Below are positions 40,017 to 47,871 of a stretch of 64,000 nt of DNA, one piece after another. Both the position numbers and the translations under genes were made by a program. Below the pieces are notes generated by a model, which saw only the letters and a list, made by a program, of their open reading frames with translations, made no database searches and had not been told where the DNA came from. Source of the DNA: an uncultured Oscillospiraceae bacterium (GTDB lineage Bacteria > Bacillota > Clostridia > Oscillospirales > Oscillospiraceae); assembly GCA_947599925.1 (NCBI GenBank), contig CANQFT010000001.1, forward strand, positions 124,001-188,000, written 5' to 3'. Numbering within the stretch: position 1 is the first letter of the stretch; the number at the start of each line of letters is the position of its first letter.

Positions 40017-40499
40017 TCAGCCTTGGGCGGGCAGGGAGTCGTCCTCGCGGATCCAGTCCTCCACGTGGACCACGCGGTAGTCCGTGGCGCTGTCCCGGAT
40101 GACCACTTGCTGGATGCCCGCGTTGATGATGAGCTTGCGGCACATCATGCAGGAGGTGGTGCCTGGGACGATTTCCCCGGACCTGGGGTCCCGGCAGGCC
40201 AGATACAGCGTGGCGCCCAGGGTGTCCCGCCTGGCGGCGGAGATGATGCAGTTGGCCTCGGCGTGGACGCTGCGGCACAGCTCATACCGCTCGCCGGAGG
40301 GGATGTTCAGCTGTTCCCTGGTGCACATCCCCAGATCGACGCAGTTCTTCCGGCCCCTTGGGGCGCCGTTGTAGCCGGTGGAGATGATCTCGTCGCTTTT
40401 GACCAGGATCGCGCCGTAGCACTTGCGTAGGCACGTGGACCGCTCGGCCACAGTCATGGCGATGTCCAGATAGTAGTTCACCTTGTCCAGTCTCTGCAT
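40017..40499 (-). CDS. comEB: dCMP deaminase family protein (ComEB)
   Basis: This 160-residue zinc deaminase makes dUMP from dCMP, feeding thymidylate synthase. The zinc ligands and catalytic Glu are in CRSVHAEANCI and the cysteines in TSCMMCRKLI. A further CVDLGMCTREQL with its cysteines is typical of dCMP deaminases with a second metal site. The gene is called comEB in Bacillus for its position in the comE operon; here it stands alone with its own promoter. AGGAGG lies before the ATG. Confidence 0.94.
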   Translation of the reverse strand: MQRLDKVNYYLDIAMTVAERSTCLRKCYGAILVKSDEIISTGYNGAPRGRKNCVDLGMCTREQLNIPSGERYELCRSVHAEANCIISAARRDTLGATLYLACRDPRSGEIVPGTTSCMMCRKLIINAGIQQVVIRDSATDYRVVHVEDWIREDDSLPAQG

Positions 40500-40535
40500 G
40501 ACGCCGGTCCTCCTCAGATAGAGTTTGATAGGTCA

Positions 40536-40564
40536 ATTATACGGATTTTTGTCCCCGGACGCAA
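40536..40564 (-). promoter_or_regulatory. sigma-A promoter of comEB
   Basis: TTGCGT (40564-40559) and TATAAT (40541-40536) are 17 bp apart on the minus strand. Confidence 0.8.
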
Positions 40565-40674
40565 GAGGAATTTACATTTTGTTTACGTTTTGCCCGTTCC
40601 GCGGTGCTATCATAAGCTTTGTCGGCCTGGGGCCGGCCTGGGCTTTACCAACTTGCGGAAAGGGAGCATGGAGC

Positions 40675-41064
40675 ATGGGGTTTCTCCAGAGGTTCATGTA
40701 CGGACGCTACGGGGCGGACGCCCTGGGCGTGTTCACCCTGGCGCTGTATCTTCTGGTCTGGCTGTTGGAGCTGTTCACCGGCTGGTGGCCGCTGAGCCTT
40801 TTGTGTACCCTGCTGGCGGTGGTGACCCTCTACCGTATGCTCTCCCACAACCTGGAAAAGCGCCGCGGGGAAAACCAGCGCTTCCTCCGGGCCACCGCCC
40901 CCATCCGCACCCGTTTCCGCACCGCCAGGACCCGCCGGGCCGACAAGACCCACAAGTATTTCAAGTGCCCCAGCTGCGGCCAGCAGCTCCGGGTCCCCAA
41001 GGGGGCGGGGCGCATCAAAGTCACCTGCCGCTCCTGCGGCGCCACCTTTGAAGAGAATAGCTAA
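40675..41064 (+). CDS. Small membrane protein with C-terminal zinc ribbon
   Basis: The 129-residue protein starts at the ATG at 40675 (MGFLQRFMYGRYGADALGVF); an ATG 7 nt upstream is in another frame. Two close hydrophobic segments (VFTLALYLLVWLLELF and PLSLLCTLLAVVTLY, ~residues 18-58) place it in the membrane. A basic stretch follows, then a zinc ribbon with CPSCGQQLRVPKG and CRSCGATFEE. The C-terminal ribbon resembles MJ0042/zinc-ribbon tails of unknown function and probably lies in the cytosol. A weak extended -10 (TGCTATCAT near 40609) may serve as promoter. Confidence 0.8.
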   Translation: MGFLQRFMYGRYGADALGVFTLALYLLVWLLELFTGWWPLSLLCTLLAVVTLYRMLSHNLEKRRGENQRFLRATAPIRTRFRTARTRRADKTHKYFKCPSCGQQLRVPKGAGRIKVTCRSCGATFEENS

Positions 41065-41257
41065 AAAATGTCAGAGAAGCGGCTTTGCCGTTTCTCTGAC
41101 ATTTTTTGCGGCCCGCCGCAGCGCACGACCCGGCCACCGAGGTAGCCGGGTCGCACGTTTGCGGGCCGAGAAGTATTTTTTGCCAGGCGCGTGTCCTGGC
41201 AAAAAATGATTTATGATATTTTCGCGCCTGGCGGCGCGAAACTCTGCGAGGCTTTTT
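41063..41257. repeat. Convergent-junction element, copy 4 (composite), zinc-ribbon gene/metY
   Basis: Modules: terminator hairpin TGTCAGAGAAGCGGC with its complement (41069-41083, 41087-41101; one G-T pair) and a T run, then the 63-nt nested stem-loop (41108-41170). The 34-nt hairpin (41174-41207) and the palindromic 39-nt module (41220-41257) follow, the latter ending against the metY stop. The layout is that of copy 2 without its ~130-nt unique insert and with the 39-nt module moved to the other end and inverted. Confidence 0.87.
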
Positions 41258-42532
41258 TCACACTTTCCCCAGCGCCCGCTCCACGTCGGCGATCAGGTCC
41301 TCCGGGTCCTCGATGCCCACGCTGAGGCGGATGAGGTCGGGCTTCACTCCCGCCGCCTCCAGCTGCGCGTCGCTCATCTGCCGGTGGGTGGTGGAGGCGG
41401 GGTGGAGCACGCAGGTCTTGGCGTCGGCCACATGGGTGGCGATGCTGGCCAGTTCCAGCCCGGCCATGAAGGTCTGGGCGGCGGCCCGTCCGCCTTTCAC
41501 GCCAAAGGAGACCACGCCGCAGGTGCCGCTGGGCATATACTTCTCCGCCAGGGCGTGGTAGGGGTCCTCCTCCAGCCCCGGATGCCGGACCCAGGCCACC
41601 TTGGGGTGGCCCTTCAGATACCGCGCCACCGCCAGGGCGTTGGCGCAGTGCCTCGCCATCCGCAGAGACAGGGTCTCCAGGCCGATGTTCAGGTAATAGG
41701 CGTTCTGCGGGGAGGGGATGGAGCCCAGATCCCGCATCAGCTGGGCCGTGGCCTTGGTGATGTAGGCCCCGCCCAGGCCGAAGCGCTGGGTGTAGGTGAC
41801 CCCGTGGTAGCTCTCGTCGGGGGTGCAGAGGCCGGGGAACTTGTCGGGGTACTTTGTCCAGTCGAACTTGCCGCTGTCCACGATGGCCCCGCCCACGGCG
41901 TTGGCGTGGCCGTCCATGTACTTGGTGGTGGAGTGGGTCACGATGTCGGCCCCGTGCTCAAAGGGCCGGCAGTTCACCGGGGTGGGGAAGGTGTTGTCCA
42001 CGATGAGGGGCACCCCGTGGCCATGGGCGGCGGCGGCGAACTTCTCAAAGTCCAGCACCGTCAGGGCGGGGTTGGCGATGCTCTCCCCAAAGACCGCCTT
42101 GGTGTTGGGCCGGAAAGCGGCCTCCAGCTCCTGGGCGGAGCAGTCCGGGTCCACAAAGGTGAAGTCGATGCCCATGCGCTTCATGGTCACGGCGAAGAGG
42201 TTGAAGGTCCCGCCGTAGATGTCGAAGGAGGCGATCACGTGGTCGCCGCAGGAGGCGATGTTGAAGATGGCGTAGAAGTTGGCCGCCTGGCCGGAGCTGG
42301 TGAGCATGGCCGCCGTGCCGCCCTCCAGGGCGCAGATCTTGGCGGCCACGCGGTCGTTGGTGGGGTTCTGGAGTCGGGTGTAGAAGTACCCCTCCGCCTC
42401 CAGATCGAAGAGGGCGCCCATGGCCTCGCCGCTCTCGTAGCGGAAGGTGGTGGACTGCACGATGGGGATGTTCCGGGGCTCTCCGTTGCCGGGGGTGTAC
42501 CCGGCGTGTACGCATTTGGTGTCCAGTTTCAT
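41258..42532 (-). CDS. metY: O-acetylhomoserine sulfhydrylase / aminocarboxypropyltransferase
   Basis: This PLP enzyme makes homocysteine (or methionine) from O-acetylhomoserine and sulfide or methanethiol. The 424-residue length matches MetY rather than the ~380-residue MetB/MetC. Signatures are IPIVQSTTFRYES, the PLP-stacking LTSSGQAANFYAI region, VDNTFPTPVNCRPFEHGAD, the PLP lysine in HSTTKYMDGH, and the C-terminal RLSVGIEDPEDLIADV. AAGGAGG-like sequence lies before the ATG. It is monocistronic; no acetyltransferase gene is nearby. Confidence 0.94.
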   Translation of the reverse strand: MKLDTKCVHAGYTPGNGEPRNIPIVQSTTFRYESGEAMGALFDLEAEGYFYTRLQNPTNDRVAAKICALEGGTAAMLTSSGQAANFYAIFNIASCGDHVIASFDIYGGTFNLFAVTMKRMGIDFTFVDPDCSAQELEAAFRPNTKAVFGESIANPALTVLDFEKFAAAAHGHGVPLIVDNTFPTPVNCRPFEHGADIVTHSTTKYMDGHANAVGGAIVDSGKFDWTKYPDKFPGLCTPDESYHGVTYTQRFGLGGAYITKATAQLMRDLGSIPSPQNAYYLNIGLETLSLRMARHCANALAVARYLKGHPKVAWVRHPGLEEDPYHALAEKYMPSGTCGVVSFGVKGGRAAAQTFMAGLELASIATHVADAKTCVLHPASTTHRQMSDAQLEAAGVKPDLIRLSVGIEDPEDLIADVERALGKV

Positions 42533-42567
42533 GGGCGTGGCCTCCTTGGATGTTCTGTCAAAACACC

Positions 42568-42596
42568 ATTATAGGCCCAAACCCCGCCCTTGGCAA
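42568..42596 (-). promoter_or_regulatory. sigma-A promoter of metY
   Basis: TTGCCA (42596-42591) and TATAAT (42573-42568) are 17 bp apart on the minus strand. No SAM riboswitch or T-box fits in the ~30-nt leader, so control of metY must be elsewhere. Confidence 0.83.
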
Positions 42597-42626
42597 CCCC
42601 CGAACAGAAAAATCAGGGTCCGCCGC

Positions 42627-42655
42627 TTGCCAGAACGGCCCGGACAGGGTATAAT
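42627..42655 (+). promoter_or_regulatory. sigma-A promoter of the restriction-modification operon
   Basis: TTGCCA (42627-42632) and TATAAT (42650-42655) are 17 bp apart, 28 nt before the methylase ATG. It shares its -35 sequence with the divergent metY promoter. Confidence 0.83.
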
Positions 42656-42682
42656 AATTTAAAAAAGGGGAGGGAGAAGATC

Positions 42683-43624
42683 ATGCGGCGACCACTGACC
42701 TGTGTTGAAATATGCGCCGGCGCTGGCGGGCAGGCCCTCGGACTGGCCATGAGCGGCTTCTCCCATGTGGCGCTGGTGGAATATGAGCCGGACTACTGCA
42801 AGGTACTTAAGGAAAACCGCCCGGAGTGGAACGTGATATGCGCGGACGTACACAACTTTGACGGGCGGCCATATCGAGGCGTGGATCTGCTGGCCGGAGG
42901 AGTGCCGTGCCCGCCGTTTTCGGTGGCGGGAAAGCAGCTGGGGAAAGACGACGACCGCGATCTCTTTCCGGAGGCGATCCGCCTGATAAAAGAGATCCGT
43001 CCCAAAGCGGTCATGCTGGAAAATGTGCGGGGTTTTCTGGACGCGGAGTTTGACGATTATCGCGATGAGATATTCAAGTCGATGAGAGAACTTGGATATG
43101 TAACGCACATCAAGCTCCTGAACGCTTCAGACTTTGGCGTTTCTCAGCTGAGGCCACGGGTCGTGATCGTGGGGATCCGCACAGACCAAAAAAATATTTT
43201 CACATATCCGCAAGAGCGACCTGGCAGCTCGAAATCGGTGGGGGAAACCCTGTACGATCTTATGGCGGAGAACCATTGGCAAGGCGCACGGGAATGGGCG
43301 GCGCAAGCGACCAGGATCGCGCCGACCCTGGTCGGCGGCTCCAAGAAGCATGGGGGCCCTGACCTTGGTCCGGTCAGAGCGAGAAACGCATGGGCGGAAC
43401 TCGGAGTAGATGGGCGGGGGGTCGCGGACCAGGCCCCCGCGGAAAATTTCAAAGGGATGCCCAAGCTGACGTACCGTATGATGGCCCGGTTACAGGGTTT
43501 TCCCGATACCTGGACGTTCGGGAAGAAAAAAACCACCGCGTGCCGCATGATCGGGAACGCGTTCCCTCCGCCGGTCGCCATGGCGGTTGGGCAGGAGATA
43601 CGGAGGTGCCTGGAAAATGAGTGA
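42683..43624 (+). CDS. DNA (cytosine-5-)-methyltransferase of a type II R-M system
   Basis: The 313-residue protein starts at 42683 after GGGGAGGGAG. C5-methylase motifs in order: I (EICAGAGGQALGL), II/III region, IV with the catalytic Cys (GGVPCPPFSVAGKQ), VI (MLENVRGF), VIII (QLRPRVVIVGI), a short target-recognition region (~180-255), IX and X (LQGFPDTWTFG, MIGNAFPPPVAMAVG). All key residues are present. It should methylate the site cut by the nuclease encoded next, predicted to be GCCGGC. Its end overlaps the nuclease start by 8 nt. The pair looks more AT-rich and uses more AGA/ATA codons than flanking genes, suggesting transfer. Confidence 0.95.
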   Translation: MRRPLTCVEICAGAGGQALGLAMSGFSHVALVEYEPDYCKVLKENRPEWNVICADVHNFDGRPYRGVDLLAGGVPCPPFSVAGKQLGKDDDRDLFPEAIRLIKEIRPKAVMLENVRGFLDAEFDDYRDEIFKSMRELGYVTHIKLLNASDFGVSQLRPRVVIVGIRTDQKNIFTYPQERPGSSKSVGETLYDLMAENHWQGAREWAAQATRIAPTLVGGSKKHGGPDLGPVRARNAWAELGVDGRGVADQAPAENFKGMPKLTYRMMARLQGFPDTWTFGKKKTTACRMIGNAFPPPVAMAVGQEIRRCLENE

Positions 43625-44522
43625 TGCTTTGATTTTAGAGGCGAGAAAGAAATTTCACCAGAGCCTGATCGAAACTGGTATGTGGGTGGTGGACAGCATC
43701 GGTGTGCCGTCCAACGCGGACGTTGGCGAAAGGGCAAGGGCGAAAGAGGGGAAATACAACGTCTCTACATTGATCGCCCAGAAAATGGCGGTTCTCGCGG
43801 GGGTCCCGCAAACGACGGAGGCCAAGAAGATGGGGACCAGCGCCGGAGTAAAATTTGAGGACCTGATCGCCCAGTTCATCCGGGATACTTTTCCCCATCT
43901 GCAGCATTTGCGCCCGGGCGCGTGGACGGTGCTCAGCCTGGGCAACCAAAACGCGACCAAGGCGTCCAGCTTCGCGCAATATGAACACTTGGAGTATCTG
44001 ATGGAGTTGGTGAGCACAAATGGAAAGCTGATGACGGTCCTGGGGAACGACTATGTAGTCGCGCCGGATATTGTCGTTTACCGTGGATTATACGAGGATG
44101 AAGAGATCAACGCAGATCGGCAGTACATCAGTGACGAGATATGTAAAATGGCGGCGTTGAGAAGAAAAAACGGCGGAAAGCCAATTTTACACGCCTCTGT
44201 TTCCGCAAAGTGGACCATGCGAAGCGACCGGGCCCAAAACAGCAGAACAGAGGCCTTGAACCTGATCCGAAACCGCAAAGGGAATCTTCCCCACATCATG
44301 GTCGTGACCAATGAACCGCTGCCGTCCAGGCTGGCCTCTCTCGCGCTGGGGACGGGGGACATCGATTGCCTCTACCACTGCGCCTTGTACGAACTGCAGG
44401 AGGCGGTGCGGCAGTTTGGCGCGGAATATGGCAGAGATGATATTGTGGAAAGCCTGGAAAATCTGATCGAGGGAAAGCGGCTCAAAGACATTTCAGATCT
44501 GCCGCTGGACCTGTCTGTGTGA
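43617..44522 (+). CDS. NgoMIV-family type II restriction endonuclease
   Basis: The 301-residue protein fits the NgoMIV/Cfr10I/SgrAI group. The catalytic residues follow the family spacing PD-X46-K-X13-E exactly: PD in YVVAPDIVV, K in HASVSAKW, E in NSRTEAL. The expected upstream Glu may be the one in AGVKFEDLI. Between K and E stands RSDR, the CCGG-reading motif of this group. The family member NgoMIV cuts G^CCGGC; that specificity here is inferred. Translation is coupled to the methylase by an 8-nt overlap, an order that makes methylase first. Confidence 0.88.
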   Translation: MSDALILEARKKFHQSLIETGMWVVDSIGVPSNADVGERARAKEGKYNVSTLIAQKMAVLAGVPQTTEAKKMGTSAGVKFEDLIAQFIRDTFPHLQHLRPGAWTVLSLGNQNATKASSFAQYEHLEYLMELVSTNGKLMTVLGNDYVVAPDIVVYRGLYEDEEINADRQYISDEICKMAALRRKNGGKPILHASVSAKWTMRSDRAQNSRTEALNLIRNRKGNLPHIMVVTNEPLPSRLASLALGTGDIDCLYHCALYELQEAVRQFGAEYGRDDIVESLENLIEGKRLKDISDLPLDLSV

Positions 44523-44563
44523 CGCGGCATCTGTAAAATTGCTCAACGAGAGGAGGGGAGGAT

Positions 44564-46318
44564 ATGACCGCCCAGGAGATGCAAGGAAAGGGGCAGCTGC
44601 GGATCTTCGCCTCTTACTACAAGCCCCACTGGAAGCTCTTTGCCCTGGACATGGTCTGCGCCCTGGGGGTGTCGGCCATCGACCTGGCCTTCCCCTACGC
44701 CTCCCGCCTGTCCCTGCAAAACCTTCTTCCCCAGGGATTGTTCGCCGCCTTCTTCACCGTCATGGCCATCGTGGCGGCGGCCTACGTCGGCAAGGGCGTG
44801 ATGTACTTCACCGTCACCTACTGGGGCCACATGATGGGCGTGCGGATCGAAGCGGACATCCGGGAGGACCTGTTCGCCCACCTCCAGGAGCTGTCTTTCT
44901 CCTTCTACGACCAGAACCGCACCGGCCAGCTCATGAGCCGTGTGACCAGCGACCTCTTTGAGATCTCAGAACTGGCCCACCACGGCCCGGAGGACCTGTT
45001 CATCTCCTGCGTGACCCTGATCGGGGCCTTTTGCGTGATGCTCTCGATCCGCTGGGAGCTGGCCCTGATCGTCTTCTCGGCGGTGCCGCTCTTCGCCGTC
45101 TACACCACCATCATGCGCGCCCGCATGGTCAAGTCCTCCAAGCAGGTGAAGCAGACCATGGCGGGGATCAACGCGGAGCTGGAATCCTCCCTCTCCGGGA
45201 TGCGGACGGCCAAGGCCTTTGCCAACGAGCCCGCAGAGATCGGCAAGTTCGCCGCCTCCAACGAGAAATTCCGCCAGGCCAAGCGTGGGCACTACCGCAA
45301 CATGGGCTTTTACATGGGCGGGCTGGAGTTCACCATGGGCATTCTCCCCGTGCTGGTCATCACCGCCGGGGGCGCGCTTTTGATGGGCGGGCGGCTGGAC
45401 TACATCGACCTTGTGACCTTCTCCCTCTACGTCACCACCTTCATCACCCCTCTGCGGAAGCTCTCCGCCTTTGTGGAGCAGTTTTTGAACGGCATGGCGG
45501 GCTTTTCCCGCTTTGTGGAGCTGATGACCACGCAGCCGGAGATCGTGGACGCCCCGGACGCCCAGGACCTGGGCCCCGTCACCGGGGACGTCGAGCTGCG
45601 GGACGTGTCCTTCCGCTACCATCCGGCGGGGGAGGAGGTCCTGCGGCACATCTCCCTGAAAGTCCCCCACGGCCAGACGGTGGCGGTGGTGGGCCCCTCC
45701 GGGGGCGGAAAGTCCACCATCTGCCAGCTGATCCCGCGGTTCTACGACGTGACCGACGGGGCGGTGCTCATCGACGGCAAGGACGTGCGGACCCTGACCC
45801 AAAAATCTCTGCGCCAGGCGGTGGGCATCGTCCAGCAGGATGTGTTTTTGTTCGCCGGGACGGTGTTTGACAACATCGCCTACGGCAAGCCCGGCGCCAC
45901 GCTGGAAGAGGTCACCGAGGCCGCGCGCCGCGCGGAGATCCTGCCGGAGATCCTGGCCATGCCCCACGGCTTTGACACCTATGTGGGGGAGCGCGGCGTC
46001 ATGCTCTCCGGCGGGCAGAAACAGCGCATCTCCATCGCCCGCATCTTCCTCAAGGACCCGCCCATCCTCATTCTGGACGAGGCCACCTCCGCCCTGGACT
46101 CGGTGACGGAGTACCACATCCAGGCGGCCTTTGACCAGCTTGCCCAGGGGCGCACCACCCTGATCATCGCCCACCGGCTGTCCACCATCCGCTCCGCCGG
46201 GCGGATCGTGGTGGTGGACGAAAACCACATTCTGGAGGAGGGCACCCACGAAGAACTTCTGGCCCTGGGCGGGGAGTACGCCGCCCTCTATCACGCTCAA
46301 CAGGCGGTGAAAGCATGA
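44564..46318 (+). CDS. ABC exporter, fused membrane and ATPase domains
   Basis: The 584-residue half-transporter has six membrane helices in ~30-310 and an ABC ATPase in ~345-575 with Walker A VGPSGGGKST, Q-loop VGIVQQDVFLF, signature LSGGQKQR, Walker B ILILDEATSALD and H-loop IAHRLST. It belongs to the multidrug/lipid exporter group (MsbA/LmrA/BmrA-like) and should act as a homodimer, as no partner gene is adjacent. Substrate unknown. GAGGAGGGGAGG precedes the ATG. It starts 41 nt after the nuclease stop with no visible promoter or terminator between, so it may be read from the R-M promoter. Confidence 0.92.
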   Translation: MTAQEMQGKGQLRIFASYYKPHWKLFALDMVCALGVSAIDLAFPYASRLSLQNLLPQGLFAAFFTVMAIVAAAYVGKGVMYFTVTYWGHMMGVRIEADIREDLFAHLQELSFSFYDQNRTGQLMSRVTSDLFEISELAHHGPEDLFISCVTLIGAFCVMLSIRWELALIVFSAVPLFAVYTTIMRARMVKSSKQVKQTMAGINAELESSLSGMRTAKAFANEPAEIGKFAASNEKFRQAKRGHYRNMGFYMGGLEFTMGILPVLVITAGGALLMGGRLDYIDLVTFSLYVTTFITPLRKLSAFVEQFLNGMAGFSRFVELMTTQPEIVDAPDAQDLGPVTGDVELRDVSFRYHPAGEEVLRHISLKVPHGQTVAVVGPSGGGKSTICQLIPRFYDVTDGAVLIDGKDVRTLTQKSLRQAVGIVQQDVFLFAGTVFDNIAYGKPGATLEEVTEAARRAEILPEILAMPHGFDTYVGERGVMLSGGQKQRISIARIFLKDPPILILDEATSALDSVTEYHIQAAFDQLAQGRTTLIIAHRLSTIRSAGRIVVVDENHILEEGTHEELLALGGEYAALYHAQQAVKA

Positions 46319-46803
46319 GCAAGGACGACAAGACCAACGTCATGCGGCTCCTGGAGCAGAAAAAGGTGGCCTACATCCCCCACAGCTACCCCCACGGGGA
46401 CGGCTCCGCGGTGGACGGGGTCACCGTGGCCGCCTTGATCGGCCGGGACCCGGAGGACGTGTTCAAGACCCTGGTGGCGGTGGGGGCCTCCAAGGGGCAC
46501 TATGTGTTCGTCATCCCGGTGGAGGCGGAATTAGATTTGAAAAAGGCTGCGCGGGCGGCGGGGGAGAAGTCAGTGGCCATGCTGCCTTTGAAAGAGCTGA
46601 CCCCGCTGACCGGCTACGTCCGGGGCGGGTGCTCGCCCGTGGGGATGAAGAAGGCGTTTCCCACCTTCTTCCACCGCTCGGCCCAGGGGCGGCCCGCCAT
46701 CCTGGTCTCCGCCGGGCGGATCGGCAGCCAGGTGGAGGTGGAGCCGGAGACCCTGTGCCGGCTGGTCCGGGGACAGTTCGCCGACCTGGTGAAAGCGCCG
46801 TGA
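46315..46803 (+). CDS. ybaK: YbaK/EbsC-family Cys-tRNA(Pro) deacylase
   Basis: This 162-residue trans-editing enzyme hydrolyses Cys-tRNA(Pro). The family lysine and loop are seen in VFKTLVAVGASKGHYVFVIP, with DLKKAARAAGEKSVAML and the GGCSPVGMKK segment typical of YbaK. It starts within the ABC stop (ATGA) and ends within the next start (GTGA), so the four genes are tightly coupled. Confidence 0.93.
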   Translation: MSKDDKTNVMRLLEQKKVAYIPHSYPHGDGSAVDGVTVAALIGRDPEDVFKTLVAVGASKGHYVFVIPVEAELDLKKAARAAGEKSVAMLPLKELTPLTGYVRGGCSPVGMKKAFPTFFHRSAQGRPAILVSAGRIGSQVEVEPETLCRLVRGQFADLVKAP

Positions 46804-47594
46804 CCAAGACAGAGCTTCTGACCCGCTTCTCGGTGGACGAGGCCAGCCGCCTCTCCCTGGCCCGTGTGCTGGACCGGGCGCAACTGGCCCAGAGCCGGGA
46901 CGTCCCCGCCTGCACCCAGTTTTTGACCAACGGGGAGCGGGAGTTGGCGGACCAGGCCCTGCGGGCCTTTGGCGATCCCCGCCGCCTCTTCTGGGGCGGT
47001 CACGAGGGGGCCCAGCGCGCGGTGTGCGTCTTCCTGCCCCGCTGGGCGGAGGAGCCCGGCCAGGTCACGGAGGGCGCCCTGGCCGCGGTGGAGGCCGTGC
47101 CCACGGCGCCGGGCGCGGCGCTGTCCCACCGGGACTACCTGGGGTCGCTGATGGGCCTGGGCCTGGCCAGGGAGTGCCTTGGGGACATTTTGCTCACGCC
47201 CCAGGGCGCCCAGGTGGTGTGCCTCCCCTCGGTGCTGCCCGCGCTGTTGAGCCAGTGGACGGAGGTGGGGCGGCACGCCGTCCGCGTCCGGGAGATCCCT
47301 CTCTCGGACCTCCAGCCGGTGGTGGAGCGGGGCCGGATCCGCCGCCTGACCTTCCAGTCCCTTCGCCTGGACGCGGTGGCCGCCGCGGGCTTCGGCCTCT
47401 CCCGCGCCAAGGCCGCCGCCCTGATCGCCGGGGGCCGGGTGCTGGTGAACCACCTGCCCTGCCAAAAACCCGACCGGCTCTTGAAAGAGGGGGACGACCT
47501 CACCGCCAGAGGCTATGGCAAGTGCGTTCTGACCCAGGTGCTGGGGGAGAGCCGCAAGGGGAGAATTCTGGTGGAAATGGAGCGATTTCAATGA
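46800..47594 (+). CDS. ylmH: YlmH-like S4-domain RNA-binding protein, GTG start
   Basis: I start it at the GTG at 46800, which overlaps the ybaK stop as GTGA and gives 264 residues. The N-terminal region (~1-75, with QFLTNGERELADQAL) and middle domain (SHRDYLGSLMGLGLARECLG) match YlmH. The C-terminal S4 domain (~180-240; LDAVAAAGFGLSRAKAAALI, AGGRVLVNH) binds RNA. B. subtilis YlmH lies in the division-gene cluster and takes part in rescue of stalled ribosomes. Here it is instead beside ybaK and two genes before prfB, all translation-quality functions. Confidence 0.88.
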   Translation: MTKTELLTRFSVDEASRLSLARVLDRAQLAQSRDVPACTQFLTNGERELADQALRAFGDPRRLFWGGHEGAQRAVCVFLPRWAEEPGQVTEGALAAVEAVPTAPGAALSHRDYLGSLMGLGLARECLGDILLTPQGAQVVCLPSVLPALLSQWTEVGRHAVRVREIPLSDLQPVVERGRIRRLTFQSLRLDAVAAAGFGLSRAKAAALIAGGRVLVNHLPCQKPDRLLKEGDDLTARGYGKCVLTQVLGESRKGRILVEMERFQ

Positions 47595-47800
47595 TCACCC
47601 AGGCCGACATCCAACGCATCAACGCCCTGGCCCGGAAGTCCCGGACCCCGGAGGGGCTGACCCCGGCGGAGCGGGACGAGCAGAGGGAACTGCGGCGGCG
47701 GTATGTGGCGGCGGTACGGGAAAACCTCACCGCCCAGCTGGACCGCACCGTCATCCTGGAGCCCGACGGCACCCGCCGTCCTCTGCGGCCCAAGGAGTAA
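47591..47800 (+). CDS. DUF896 (YnzC-like) small protein
   Basis: The 69-residue protein (MITQADIQRINALARKSRTP) matches the DUF896 family of Firmicutes, with the basic helical core LTPAERDEQRELRRRYV and the LDRTVILEPDGTRRPL tail. YnzC-type proteins are short helical hairpins; their molecular role is not settled. It overlaps ylmH as ATGA and closes the operon. It is too short to stand out by length and lies inside a larger out-of-frame reading frame. Confidence 0.9.
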   Translation: MITQADIQRINALARKSRTPEGLTPAERDEQRELRRRYVAAVRENLTAQLDRTVILEPDGTRRPLRPKE

Positions 47801-47805
47801 GACCC

Positions 47806-47834
47806 TTTACAACCGGGACACTTTTGGATATAAT
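47806..47834 (+). promoter_or_regulatory. sigma-A promoter of prfB
   Basis: TTTACA (47806-47811) and TATAAT (47829-47834) are 17 bp apart, directly after the DUF896 stop. Confidence 0.83.
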
Positions 47835-47871
47835 ATCCACACTATTTTATTGACGAGAGTTGCGTGAGAGT

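Noticed and set aside
40525..40674. An N-terminal extension of the zinc-ribbon protein.
   Set aside because: The upstream in-frame sequence lies in the divergent promoter region and lacks a ribosome site; GGAG sits directly before the ATG at 40675.
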